From contig NC_088296.1 in the NCBI RefSeq assembly GCF_032854445.1, forward strand, positions 24,311,604 through 24,375,603: a stretch of DNA of 64,000 nucleotides. Reading direction: 5' to 3'. Positions within the stretch are counted from its first letter, which is position 1. Each line of letters begins with the position of its first letter. The DNA is from Liolophura sinensis (taxonomy: Eukaryota > Mollusca > Polyplacophora > Chitonida > Chitonidae). The translations under genes and the position numbers were made by a program. The notes under the pieces are model-generated. The model did no database searches. It was not told the DNA's origin and worked only from the letters and a program-made list of their open reading frames with translations. Below are positions 37,901-49,900 of the stretch, piece after piece.

Positions 37901-38990
37901 GTAAACATACCTATATAGAACATGACCCAATCTTTATGATTTGTTCCGTACCTGACAATGAAGGGATCAAGATTTACCTGTTAGAACATACCTATATAGA
38001 ACATGACCCAATCTTTATGAATTGTCCCGTACCTGACAATGAAGGGATCAAGATTTAACTGTTAAAACATACCTATATAGAACATTACCCAATCTTTATG
38101 TTTTGTTTCGTACCTGACAATGAAGTGATCAAGATTTAACTGTTAAAACATACCTATATAGAACATGACCCAATCTTTATGAATTGTTCCGTACCTGACA
38201 ATGAAGGGATCAAGATTTAACTGTTAAAACATACCTATATATAACATGACCCAATCTTTATGAATTGTTCCGTACATGACAATAAAGGGATCAAGATTTA
38301 ACTGTTAAAACATACCTATATAGAACATGACCCAATCTTTATATTTTGTTTCGTACCTGACAATGAAGGAATCAACATTTAACTGTTAAAACATACCTAT
38401 ATAGAACATCACCCAATCTTTATGTTTTGTTTAGTACCTGACAATGAGGGGATCAAGATTTAACTGTTAGAACATACCTATATAGAACATGACCCAATCT
38501 TTATGTTTTGTTTCGTACCTGACAATGAAGGAATCAACATTTAACTGTTAAAACATACCTATATGGAACATGACCCAATCTTTATGAATTGTTCCGTACC
38601 TGACAATGAAGGGATCAAGATTTAACTGTTAAAACATACCTATATAGAACATGACCTAATCTTCATGAATTGCTCTGTACCTGACAATGAAGGGATCAAG
38701 ATTTAACTATTAGGACATACCTATATAGAACATGACCCAATCTTTATGAATTGTTCCGTACCTGACAATGGAGGGATCAAGATTTAACTGTTAAAACATA
38801 CCCATATAGAACATGACCCAATCTTTATGAATTGTTCCGTACCTGACAATGAAGGAATCAACATTTAACTGTTAAAACATACCTATATAGAACATGACCC
38901 AATCTTTATGAATTGTTCCGTACCTGACAATGAAGGGACCAAGATTTAACTATTAGGACATACCTATATAGAACATGACCCAATGAGTCG
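34950..38990. repeat. 81-bp satellite, about 49 copies, with higher-order structure
   Basis: The unit contains ACATACCTATATAGAACATG, ACCCAATCTTTATGTTTTGT and ACCTGACAATGAAGGGATCA. Variant positions (TATGGAAC/TATAGAAC; GAATTG/GATTTG/GTTTTG; GGTATC/GGGATC/GGGGCC) recur in ordered groups. For example, the same three-unit order appears at about 35150-35390 and 35395-35640. Confidence 0.95.
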
Positions 38991-39294
38991 GGTGCTTCGT
39001 GGCTTATTATTATTTGCTAACCCAACAATACAGCACCACATAATCCAATGAGCGTCCAGGCCAACGTGGGGAGGTCTGTCAGCAACCTGCCCGGTCATGC
39101 TATATGCCACTGAAAGACGCCAAATATGTTTTATGCATTCCAAGAAAAACAATTTAGTCTCCCAAACGAGGCAATTAAAACTTTATTATACCAAACAATA
39201 GTAAAGAAGACCTTTTTGCAAGGCAGTAAGAACATCGGCCAGAATAACATTTTCGCTTGTTTTTAACCGGTACATCAACAAAAATATGGCTTAC
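38991..39294. other. Spacer after the satellite
   Basis: Unique sequence, no gene seen. Confidence 0.4.
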
Positions 39295-39392
39295 TTTTGT
39301 CTGAAACTGATATCGGCACCTTTCTCATACAGAAAACTAACAACGTTCACGTGGCCTCTCAGAGCTGCTGAATACAAAGGCGTGTGCCCGTC
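39295..39392 (-). CDS. Ankyrin-repeat exon
   Basis: The minus strand reads DGHTPLYSAALRGHVNVVSF then LYEKGADISFRQK, one full ankyrin repeat. It is followed by a good donor (AAA|GTAAGC). At the 5' side the sister motif CCACAG reads CCACAT, so the acceptor may be lost, or the exon may start upstream (the frame stays open through CYNPH). It is the best preserved repeat of the cluster. Confidence 0.65.
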
Positions 39393-39724
39393 ATGTGGAT
39401 TATAGCACCAAACTACATGTACCATACGCACCAATGTTTAGTATAACTTGTAGAGCTACTTGTATGTCGACATGTATGCCTTGAGGTATCAGTATTGGGT
39501 AGAGACTTGCCATGGTTTCATTATTGTACTTAAACAAAGCAAAGTCTACAGGACGATGTGCAACAGAAGACATCACAGGCCTTCTATACATTTAGCAATG
39601 AAACTGAGCTCAATAATGGAAAAAAGAAATACTGTAGAGTGGTCGTTTGAGAGGCTCTTTCACATCCACAAATATCAGAACAAGCACTTTTATACATAAG
39701 TGGAACAGACATAAGACGACAACG
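39393..39724. other. Between two ankyrin segments
   Basis: Presumed intron of the minus-strand ankyrin cluster; nothing else recognised. Confidence 0.35.
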
Positions 39725-39788
39725 TTAACAGACGAACAATAACCACGCTGCCTTCCTGACCTGCTAGGTGCAGAGGCGTCCATCCGTC
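39725..39788 (-). pseudogene. Truncated ankyrin-repeat exon
   Basis: After a consensus acceptor (ATTCCACAG), the minus strand reads DGWTPLHLAGQEGSVVIVRL and then loses the repeat without 'EKGAD'. The second half of the ankyrin unit is missing. Confidence 0.65.
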
Positions 39789-40344
39789 CTGTGGAATATA
39801 ATACTAATACATAACATATATACTACTTGTGTTACGCATGTATTCAACAGGATAAAACCTGTTTGCAGATTTACCAGCTAAGGTGCGCCGTCGCATAATT
39901 ACAATATGCAGTGTTCCAGTAACATCATAAAAGCAACAGACTGACGTCCCCGGAAGTGACATAGCCGGAAGGGAAGGGCACGGTAAGTATTCTTGTCTGT
40001 CTTTTAACAGGTAGAAACTTATTTAAATCAAACCACTGAGAGAACATCACTTTTTTTTTTAATATTGTAAACCCAAACACAACCATGAAGATAATTCAGA
40101 AGATCAATTAGTAATTTTGAATTATTTTTACATATTATACATATCACCCTATGTTAAAGTTGGCAGATTCGTCCTGGAATGCTGCAAAACAACAGTGTCT
40201 TAAGGGACGTTGCTCTGTTGTCGTAATGTTGTATCTCGATTTCTCAAATGTGGTTTCTCAAATGGGTCGAAACGTTACGCTGGCTTAATGACGGCATAAT
40301 GACGGCAATTCGCCGCATTGGTGTGTAAAAGAGCCTCCCTGCAT
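39789..40344. other. Non-coding stretch
   Basis: No gene or element recognised. Confidence 0.4.
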
Positions 40345-41688
40345 ATTATATACTTGGTTGTACAGAGTGTATAGTACAGGGTTGTACAGTGTGTATAGTA
40401 CAGGGTTGTACAGTGTGTACATCACAGGGTTGTACAGTGTGTATAGTACAGCGTTGTACAGTGTGTATAGTACAGGGTTGTACAGTGTGTATAGTACAGG
40501 GTTGTACAGTGTGTATAGTACAGGGTTGTACAGTGTGTACAGCACAGGGTTGTACAGTGTGTATAGTACAGGGTTGTACAGTGTGTATAGTACAGGTTTG
40601 TACAGTGTGTACAACACAGGGTTGTACAGTGTGTACAGCACAGGGTTGCACAGTGTGTATAGTACAGGGTTGTACAGTGTGTATAGTACAGGGTTGTACA
40701 GTGTGTATAGTAAGCCTACAAGGTTGTACAGTGTGTACAACACAGGGTTGTACAGTATGTATAGTACAGGGGTGTACAGTGTGTACAACACAGGGTTGTA
40801 CATTGTGTATAGTACAAGGTTGTACAGTGTGTATAGTACAGGGTTGTACAGTGTGTATAGTACAGGGTTGTACAGTGTGTATATTACAGGGTTGTACAGT
40901 GTGTACAGCACAGGGTTGTACAGTGTGTATAGTACAGGGTTGCACAGTGTGTATAGTACAGGTTTGTACAGTGTGTATAGTACAGGGTTGTACAGTGTGT
41001 ATATTACAGGGTTGTACAGTGTGTACAGCACAGGGTTGTACAGTGTGTACAGCACAGGGTTGTACAGTGTGTATAGTACAGGGTTGTACAGTGTGTATAG
41101 TACAGGTTTGTACAGTGTGTATAGTACAGGGTTGTACAGTGTGTATAGTACAGGTTTGTACAGTGTGTATAGTACAAGATTGTACAGTGTGTACAGCACA
41201 GGGTTGTACAGTGTGTATATTACATGGTTGTACAGTGTGTACAGCACAGGGTTGTACAGTGTGTACAGCACAGGGTTGTACAGTGTGTATAGTACAGGGT
41301 TGTACAGTGTGTATAGTACAGGTTTGTACAGTGTGTATAGTACAGGGTTGTACAGTGTGTATAGTACAGGTTTGTACAGTGTGTATAGTACAAGGTTGTA
41401 CAGTGTGTACAGCACAGGGTTGTACAGTGTGTATATTACAGGGTTGTACAGTGTGTACAGCACAGGGTTGTACAGTGTGTATAGTACAGGGTTGTACAGT
41501 GTGTATAGTACAGGGTTGTACAGTGTGTATAGTACAGGTTTGTACAGTGTGTATAGTACAGGGTTGTACAGTGTGTATAGTACAGGGTTGTACAGTGTGT
41601 ATAGTACAGGGTTGTACAGTGTGTACAGCACAGGGTTGTACAGTGTGTATAGTACAGGGTTGTACAGTGTGTACAGCACAGGGTTGAT
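40345..41688. repeat. 24-bp satellite, about 55 copies, open in several frames
   Basis: The unit is GTTGTACAGTGTGTATAGTA plus CAGG, with variants (CAGCA, CATCA, TTTG). The plus strand has open frames of 468 and 432 codons (8-residue repeats GLYSVYST and GCTVCIVQ); the minus strand has one of 474 codons (NPVLYTLY). Open frames follow from the unit being 8 codons without a stop. Confidence 0.95.
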
Positions 41689-41884
41689 GTTGATATACAT
41701 TGATATCATTTCATTTCAAAGGTTTTGTGTATGTTGTACAGGGATTCACATTTTTCTTCAATAGAGGCTTCCCACTGTGTTCCAGGTTCATTAATTAACG
41801 TCTCGACTTTGTCTCTGATGATTTAGGCGATAAGACGGGTGCTGCTCCATGACATGATGAATAAACAATATGCAATCATAAGTC
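41689..41884. other. Spacer
   Basis: Unique sequence, no gene seen. Confidence 0.35.
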
Positions 41885-41992
41885 ACTGACTTTGTCTGTG
41901 CATTGACGTGGGCCCATTTCTCGTACAACAGATAAACAACATAAACACTGTCTCCAAGAACTGCCCTGTGCAAAAACGTGCACCCGTCACAG
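41885..41992 (-). CDS. Ankyrin-repeat exon, 5'-most of the cluster seen
   Basis: The minus strand reads DGCTFLHRAVLGDSVYVVYL then LYEKWAHVNAQTK, one ankyrin repeat with G-to-W at the conserved 'KGA' position. The donor AAA|GTCAGT is plausible. No AG acceptor is visible at the position used by sister exons. No promoter or start exon found upstream. Confidence 0.55.
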
Positions 41993-42568
41993 TTATATCA
42001 CTCTGATTATCTGCTAGAATAACATGTGAAGCGTGACCTTTGACTTGGTGGCATTTAGTTGTATTACACAAGTATTTGTTGTGCTGCGCAAATAGGCCTA
42101 CTTAAATATTGCTCCTAATCACAGAGGAAAAGAAATATTGTATAGATCGAAAAGATGGCACAAAGCAGTACATCTGAATAATTATGGGCATAAATGTACA
42201 GAACAATTGTATAGAACGAATTTGTGCTTACTGAACGAAACAAAAAGAACAGCAATGTGATGTTTTTGGAATAATAAAAAAGCAAATGTCATCAGAAGCG
42301 ATCAAAATAATGTATTCAGTGTTTAGCCCTCGGTACAGCTTTGTGAGCGTGGTGAATTTAACACAGTAGAAATGCTGATCACGTGATTACATTTCTGTCC
42401 CCTAACATCTGGGTGCCATGTACAGCCACGTCTCTTTAACTGTAAAATGAAGATGAAAAAGTTGTTCCATACATGGTTGTTTGATGATTTAGTTCGGATT
42501 GACACATTGATGGAAACGCCGTTTTCTCAAGATTGGATGTCTGTCTTGAATTTGCCACTTCACTGTAC
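41993..42568. other. Non-coding stretch
   Basis: No gene recognised. A minus frame at 42323-42505 matches nothing I know. Confidence 0.4.
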
Positions 42569-42582
42569 ACCACTCTGTAAGA

Positions 42583-42821
42583 GTGAGTGAGTGCTTGGGG
42601 TTTAACGTCGTACTCAACAATTTTTCAGTCATATGACGACGAAGGAATCATTAGGGTGCATGTACGTGTAATGTGCCTCCTTGTTGCAGGACGGATTTCC
42701 ACCGCTCTTTTATTTAGTGCTGCTTCACTGAGACGACTTACCGAAGGCAATTAAGCCGCCCCGCCCGAGCCATTATACTGATACGGGTCAACCAGTCGTT
42801 GCACTATCCCCTTCATGCTGA
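42583..42821 (-). mobile_element. SINE family B with perfect 14-bp target-site duplication
   Basis: Reverse orientation of the 12377-12587 element: (GAGT)n tail, GGGGTTTAACGTCGTACTCA, CAACAATTTTTCAGTCATAT, then CCGCCCCGCCCGAGCCATTA. Exact ACCACTCTGTAAGA flanks at 42569-42582 and 42822-42835. Confidence 0.95.
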
Positions 42822-42835
42822 ACCACTCTGTAAGA

Positions 42836-45800
42836 AGTGTTCTGTCTATAAACATCTGCCTAGAAACAGACATTCGTATATCAGCCTTCAACCAAGGACG
42901 TTTCAGGTCAATAATTACAAGACCAAAACGAAGTGTAACATAAAGTTTCAGATCAATAATTACAAGACCAAAACGAGGTGCAACATAAATCATCCAACAT
43001 CTAAGTAAGATCAAAGATCTAAAATATAATATACGAAAATAGGTCGGAGTCATGTAAAGAGAAGCAGTCAATAGTTTTTAATGAGGATGGAAATTCGCAA
43101 GGTATGTTCTAATCAACTGAGTGAAATCAGTATTCAAATCGAGTATCATGCTAGAATATCGGTTGTCGATAACAAAATACGTATCTCAGTTGGGCTTCAT
43201 ATATCCAACGTGGCGATCAAATTCAACACAAGGAAGATACGCCCCTGACCCAAGTTAAGCAGAATTAAACACAATCATGAAGCAGAGCGCCAGAGATTCT
43301 GGACACTCTGCCCATATTTACTTACAAGAGAATTATACTCATTGTAAAACTCAAGAAATTTGGAGTGAAGGCGTTTGATGAAATAACCTTGACACACTAG
43401 TTTTGCAGTAATGTCTTGACTGTGACATTGATTAAAATCGTCTCACAACACGCGGGATCTAACAAATGCTACAAAGCGAGATATGCACAGGCCATACGCA
43501 TGACCCTTCGGTATATTGCTGTCCCAGTAAGGATAATTTATAACATCAATATTGAAACTATAACTCAGTAGTTTAGAGTATGGAAAGATGACTGGCTGGC
43601 ACGTTGTCAGTATAATGCCATTGTTATGCCTTGTGTCTTCGGCATGATACTTCAGTGGTGGCAACGCTCTGGCAGGCTAGACTCGCCCTGCCATAAAAAG
43701 ACACAGTATGTGAACACACACCTCATGAATCTTCATCGTCATATGACCGAAAAATTGATAAGTAAGATGTAAAACCCAAAGCGTAGATAGATAGACGAAT
43801 GATGGGAATAGATTTGAATGATGTCATCAGTTTATGTTAAGCTTCAGATTCAATTCAGATTGTGCATGAGGCCCTGTACGTTCACAATAATTTAAGACGC
43901 ATTTTCACAAAATGTATACCATGATGCCTTACAGGGACTGTTGTCGTAAGTCGTACACTCTTTGTGGAGAGTAGAGAATTGCCGGTAGTCGATCAGTGAC
44001 GGTAGTTCATATCTCCGTCACACCTCAGTGAGCCTCACCAGTTTGGCAAGGGGGGACAGACACTCTGCACACATTGGTAGACTTATATAAACTGCAAAAC
44101 TGCAGAAAAACAGACGTTAGTGAAATTGTTCTTATTTAACACGTGGGTATATGTGACATGTTGGATATACATGATATGTTGTCAAAACATGTGGTTCTTG
44201 AAATCTGAAAGCTAGTTATTAGTGACTCATACCAACTGGTGCCATTTACAACTTACACGAAGACTATTAAAAAAAAGAGTTTATTTTAAACAATGTTGTG
44301 TAAACCAGCGGGCAGTAAAAGACTATACGAGTGTACACTAGAAATAATTCTGGAGAGACAACGACAACAGCGACACGACTTCATACAAACCATTCTTAAA
44401 GAAAATTAAAGTTTGGCACAGTTTGACAAATATACACAGCTACTTATTTTTTCACGATATTCCCGAATCCATACTATCGGTAATGATATGTGGTGTGACA
44501 TACTTTATGTATGTAGGCCTATGTCAGAAACGGACACAGGTGTTTCCAGGTATACCAGGCTTGGACAGTTGTGGAGGTTTTATACCGCCGTGTTCAGTCG
44601 GTGTTGAATACTGTAATGCGTGATGCATACATGTTTGTCCAAATGCGAGGGAATCTTGGCATGGAATCTAATTAAGAATACCAATGTTAATTGTTCATGT
44701 CAATTCTTGGGACTCTTGGTGTGGCCAGAGGCGTCTAGTGTTGGCTCCTGTTGATCAAGCCCTGCTTTAAAGCTGTCACTGCCACATTAAAAATGAAACC
44801 CGATTCACAAGTTTTTACACAGTGTGTAATCACTCTGTAAGCCAAATGATGATTTGGGAAAGCTCCTTTAAAATAATATTATCAGCGGGATGCATACAAT
44901 CTGTGAATTTCTATAATATTTTGATCATGACTTTTTGTAGGTTTCTTACGTGGTAGTAATCTCTAAAACCACTATCATGCAGGTGTTTTGTATGAGGTCT
45001 GGATTTTTGTAACCCATACAAACACTGCATATTTTGTCTCACCAGCGTTCGATATTTCAGTTTAATTAAGTCCGAGTGAACAGAGCGAGGTTTCCAAGGG
45101 ATGGGTGTTGAGGCGCCTGGTGATGTATTGACTGAGGCTTTGTCATACTGTGCATCATTCGTAACTTTTGAGTATACTTATAGATTGATTAGTAGATAAA
45201 TACACATGGAAATTTGACAATTCTTATCTTTACTTTAGACATTTATTAGGAACAAATACTATGTGTCGATTTGCATCTGCAAATGACCTTCCAGAGCCTC
45301 CCATGTCCTAGACCTGCAGGTGCAAGATGAAATCTACATGGTTTGTATTTTTGCCCGGGAACTGGAAAGTCAGGCCTGTCATCTTTTCAGTTGGATCTAA
45401 CCACTTGAACTTTGTTTTCTGAGCGAACATTGTTTACATATTTTCTGTGAAATTACCGATGCCATTCACAGCAAAACCCACTCCTCAGAGCTCGATATTC
45501 TCCAATGTGGCCTGGTACGTATATCAGTGGGCTTTGGAGGCATTTGTGTGATAAAATATAAAGCCCGGTTTAGCTAATTTAATGTCATATATACATGAAT
45601 GTACATGTGTACTATTTTTTTCTTGAAATGCTCGTGATGTTAAGCTACAATTAATTTAAAAAGAGTGTAGCAAAGAACATTTGTTGGCTCTGAATTATAT
45701 GTTAATGTGTTCGTGTATTATAGCGTGTAATGAAAGTCCGTTGTTTCGCTTTTATTGTTTTACATCACCCATGGATGTGTTGTGGCGCGATGTGAACTTT

Positions 45801-46599
45801 GACACTGACAGACAACATGTTTTCGACTTGTTGACATTGTGAAAGAGGTGTAATGGTCTACAAAACGGTATTTCAAATGCACTGACATTCTGTACGTTCC
45901 GTAAAGATATGTTCTCTCCTCGCATGTGATGTTTCCACGTGACAGACTACTATGTTCATTGAAAATGATTGTTTGATTAACTCTGTTCTTTCCCGCCAAA
46001 GACCGCACTACAACCACAACAAATGGTAAATGTAATCAGTGTTATACAGTAAGTACAGTTAACAGTAACGGCGGCCTGGCGCCTACATTCTATGGCATAT
46101 ATAAAAAGCGCGTACTGAGTGAAGGCATCTTATGCAGATTTATGTTTGTTTTCTTTGCAGTCAATCGTATGTTTCCGAGCTATATGTGATCACAACTATA
46201 TGCGGGTTCAAGTCTTGTTCAACTGCTGTGCCATGGTTCAAGCTTGTTCATTAAAATCGGTGATATTCTTGGAACAACGAATTGGCGTTAAGCTGTCACC
46301 TACACAGGTTCATGTTTCAATATGTTTTTTTTTTCTTCTTTATACAAGCACGTACAATGAAGAATGACGCCATGAGTTGCCATGTAAAAGTTGCCAGGAA
46401 AGGCTGGCTTATAGGCTTTTATTCCAGCTGAGTTAGCTGACACCCCGATGTCACCTTCTGCGGTGAGCACTTCGAGGGAGACTTGTCTGGTCTAAACACT
46501 TACTTTCAATGTGTCTCAATTACCGATTGTCTGTGATTATTGAGAAGGTATGGTACATGTAACTGGCATCCTGCCCATTCAGTCCCACATGTGTTTTAT
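42836..46599. other. Long non-coding stretch upstream of the mannosidase exons
   Basis: I looked for N-terminal GH38 motifs (HSHNDPGW, AIDPFGHS, CPW) and found none. 42905-42990 is a two-copy tandem (CAATAATTACAAGACCAAAA). 43735-43790 is a SINE-B tail fragment. No other gene recognised. Confidence 0.5.
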
Positions 46600-46690
46600 G
46601 TATTTATTTGATTGATTAGTGTTTTACGTCATACTCAAGAATATTTCATTTGTAAGGTGGCAGCCAGCATTATGATGGAAGGGAACCAGA
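46600..46690 (+). mobile_element. SINE-A fragment
   Basis: TTTATTTGATTGATTAGTGT, ACTCAAGAATATTTCATTTG and CAGCCAGCATTATGATGGAA match the 3' part of SINE-A. It lies just upstream of the first mannosidase exon. Confidence 0.75.
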
Positions 46691-46806
46691 CACCCACAGA
46701 CATAACTTGCATTGGTATTAAATAATACCTGTAAAATGAACATATTTTGTTCAACATTTAAAGTCCATTGAGTATATAAATAAATCTTAAATCTGTGTTT
46801 TCGCAG

Positions 46807-46984
46807 GGCTGAAATGATCTTGGACCAGTACAGACAGAAAGCCCAGCTGTATAAGAATGATATTTTACCGGTGCCTTTGGGAGACGACTTTAGATATGAC
46901 AAACCTGATGAATGGGACAACCATTTCAACAACTACCAGAGGCTGTTTGATCATATCAATGGTAGACCAGAGTTAAATGCTAAG
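46807..46984 (+). CDS. MAN2A: MAN2A exon with the GDDFRY catalytic segment
   Basis: Acceptor TTTTCGCAG, then one base completing a split codon, then [30 protein letters not shown] and [20 protein letters not shown]. The GDDF Asp corresponds to the acid/base of GH38 class II enzymes (family knowledge). Ends AAT GCT AAG|GTAAGT in phase 0, matching the phase-0 start of the exon at 47718. Its 3' half and donor are tandemly copied downstream. Confidence 0.92.
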
Positions 46985-49900
46985 GTAAGTCCTATATTGT
47001 ATAGTGGACCTCAGATATAACAAACCTGATGAATGGGACAACCAGTTCAACAACTACCAGAGGCTGTTTGATCATATCAATGGTAGACCAGAGTTAAATG
47101 CTAAGGTAAGTCCTATATTGTATAGTGGACCTCAGATATAACAAACCTGATGAATGGGACAACCAGTTCAACAACTACCAGAGGCTGTTTGATCATATCA
47201 ATGGTAGACCAGAGTTAAATGCTAAGGTAAGTCCTATATTGTATAGTGGACCTCAGATATAACAAACCTGATGAATGGGATAACCAGTTTAACAACTACC
47301 AGTGGCTGTTTGATCATATCAGTGCTAGACCAGAGTTAAATGCTGAGGTAAGTCACATGTTGTACAGTGGACCTCAGATATAACAAACCTGATGAATGGG
47401 ACAACCAGTTCAACAACTACCAGAGGCTGTTTGATCATATCAATGGTAGACCAGAGTTAAATGCTGAGGTAAGTCATGTGTTGTATAGTGGACCTCAGAT
47501 ATAACAAACCTGATGAATGGGACAACCAGTTCAACAACTACCAGAGGCTGTTTGATCATATCAGTGGTAGAGCAGGGTTAAATGCTTATATTGTATTAAA
47601 AGTCCTATATTGTATAGTGGACCTGAGATGCGACAAGCCCCATTAATGGAACATCCAGTCCCCCTAGAAACCCAATCAGTATTTCAGTTTGACAGGCAAT
47701 TTCTTTTCTACCTTCAGCTGCAATTTGTTACCCTGAAGGACTTTTTCAATGCTGTGGCACAGAGATCTCAGCTCGAACCTGAAGACGATTTTTTGCCCAA
47801 GGACTACCCTGTGCTGAGAGGGGATTTGTTCACATATTCTGATCGTGAGGACCACTACTGGAGCGGCTATTTCTCCTCACGCCCCTTCCACAAAAGTCTA
47901 GACAGGATCACGGAGTACCATTTGAGGTGAAGTGTCTCTGTTGTCTGTATACAAATGGTTTAAATGATGTGTATAATGCGTGCTCTCTTCAGAAGACAGG
48001 TACAGCTGCTTGGTGTGATGGTTTCCTCTCGGGTTCCTGCATGTATGAACATTTTGACTGATATAGTGTTGAAGTATTCTGGATTCGTGTGGCATGAGAT
48101 AACAGTTGTACTGTAGGCCTGGAAATGATTTTTAAGCTGGTACATGATATAATGGCAAATCTTCCAGCTTTTTACATTCTGAAAAAAGTTAGGGTTATAA
48201 GCATGGGGGTTTTGTCCTGTGACAAACAGTCGGTCCCTGTCAAAATAATACTTGTTGCAGGACATTTCCGGCTGCTGGTTGAATGAATGAATGAACGAAT
48301 GACACCTGACTGCTTATTGAATGAATGAATGAATGAATGAGTGAAGGCATGAAACCTGACTGCATTTATTGAAGAAATAAAGAATGAAGTAAACAGTTCT
48401 GGATAGGGGAGACGGGTAATGTCTGGTCTACACATTCTTCAGATGAAGCAGTGTTTCTACAACTAGTTTGCTTGAGTAGATAAAGAGATAGATATTACAG
48501 TTGGATACGTTGGATGTATATATACACCTGTGTGTTGAAGTGCAACATTGTTTGTCATAACATACATGATCTAGGAGTTATCTCCCCTTTGCTTACAATA
48601 TCAAAGAAAATAAAGATACAGCTACATGTATATCAGGACAGGATCTGCTTAGCACCCATGTACATGAGGACAGGATCTGCTTAACACCCATGTACATCAG
48701 GACAGGATCTACTTAGTGCACATGTATATCAGGACAGGATCTGTTTAGCACCCATGTACATCAGGACAGGATCTGCTTAGTGCACATGTATATCAGGACA
48801 GGATCTGCTTAGTGCACATGTATATCAGGACAGGATCTGCTTAGCACCCATGTACATCAGGACAGGATCTACTTAGTGCACATGTATATCAGGACAGGAT
48901 CTGCTTAGTGCACATGTATATCAGTACAGGATCTGCTTAGTGCACATGTACATCAGGACAGGATCTACTTAGCACCCATGTATATCGGGATAGGATGTGC
49001 TTAACACCCATGTACATCAGGACAGGATCTGCTTAGTGCACATGTATATCAGGACAGGATCTGCTTAGCACCCATGTACATCAGGACAGGATCTGCTTAG
49101 TGCACATGTACATCAGGACAGGATCTACTTAGCACCCATGTATATCGGGATAGGATCTGCTTAACACCCATGTATATCAGGATAGGATCTGCTTAACACC
49201 CATGTACATTGGGACAGGATCTGTTTAGCGCACATGTATATTGGGACAGGATCTGCTTAGCACCTATGTATATCAGGACAGGATCTGCTTAGCACCCATG
49301 TACATCGGGACAGGATCTACTTAGCACCCATGTACATTGGGACAGGATCTGCTTAGTGCACATGTGTATCAGGACAGGATCTGTTTAGCACCCATGTAGG
49401 ATCTGCTTAGCACCTATGTATATCGGGACAGGATCTGCTTAGCACCTATGTATATCAGGGCAGGATCTGCTTAGCACCCATGTATATCGGGATAGGATCT
49501 GCTTAGCACCCATGTGTATTTGTGTGGATGCAGTCTTGGCCTTTGAGAGGAATGTTTACTGTTCTCTCCCAACACAGTTCTTGGGCCTTGATGAAGATAA
49601 GCTTGTTATGCCACCCGTGTGGCAGTTTGTGCAGTTCAACCTTTGTTAATGAGCACTTTTTAGCGACCAATATGTTGTGTGTCTGTACATCACACGTGAA
49701 AAAGTTCATCTTTACATGTGACATCTTGTAGCTGGTTTGCTCCATCCGTTAAACTGACTGCCCTCTTATAAATGGAAACATCATAGGAGGCCTTGTGCTA
49801 GCAATCAGCCTTATTATGAGCAGTTGTGACTCATAAAAACTCCTTATAATAACTTCTCCTAAAACATTTTCATAAAAACAAATGAGTCAGCGAAAAGGAA

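Noticed and set aside
40285-41764. 468-, 432- and 474-codon open frames
   Set aside because: By-product of a stop-free 24-bp unit; three overlapping frames cannot all be genes and flanks show no exon signals.
46119-46367. 82-codon frame considered as an upstream mannosidase exon
   Set aside because: Contains none of the residues expected before '[10 protein letters not shown]' and phase does not fit.
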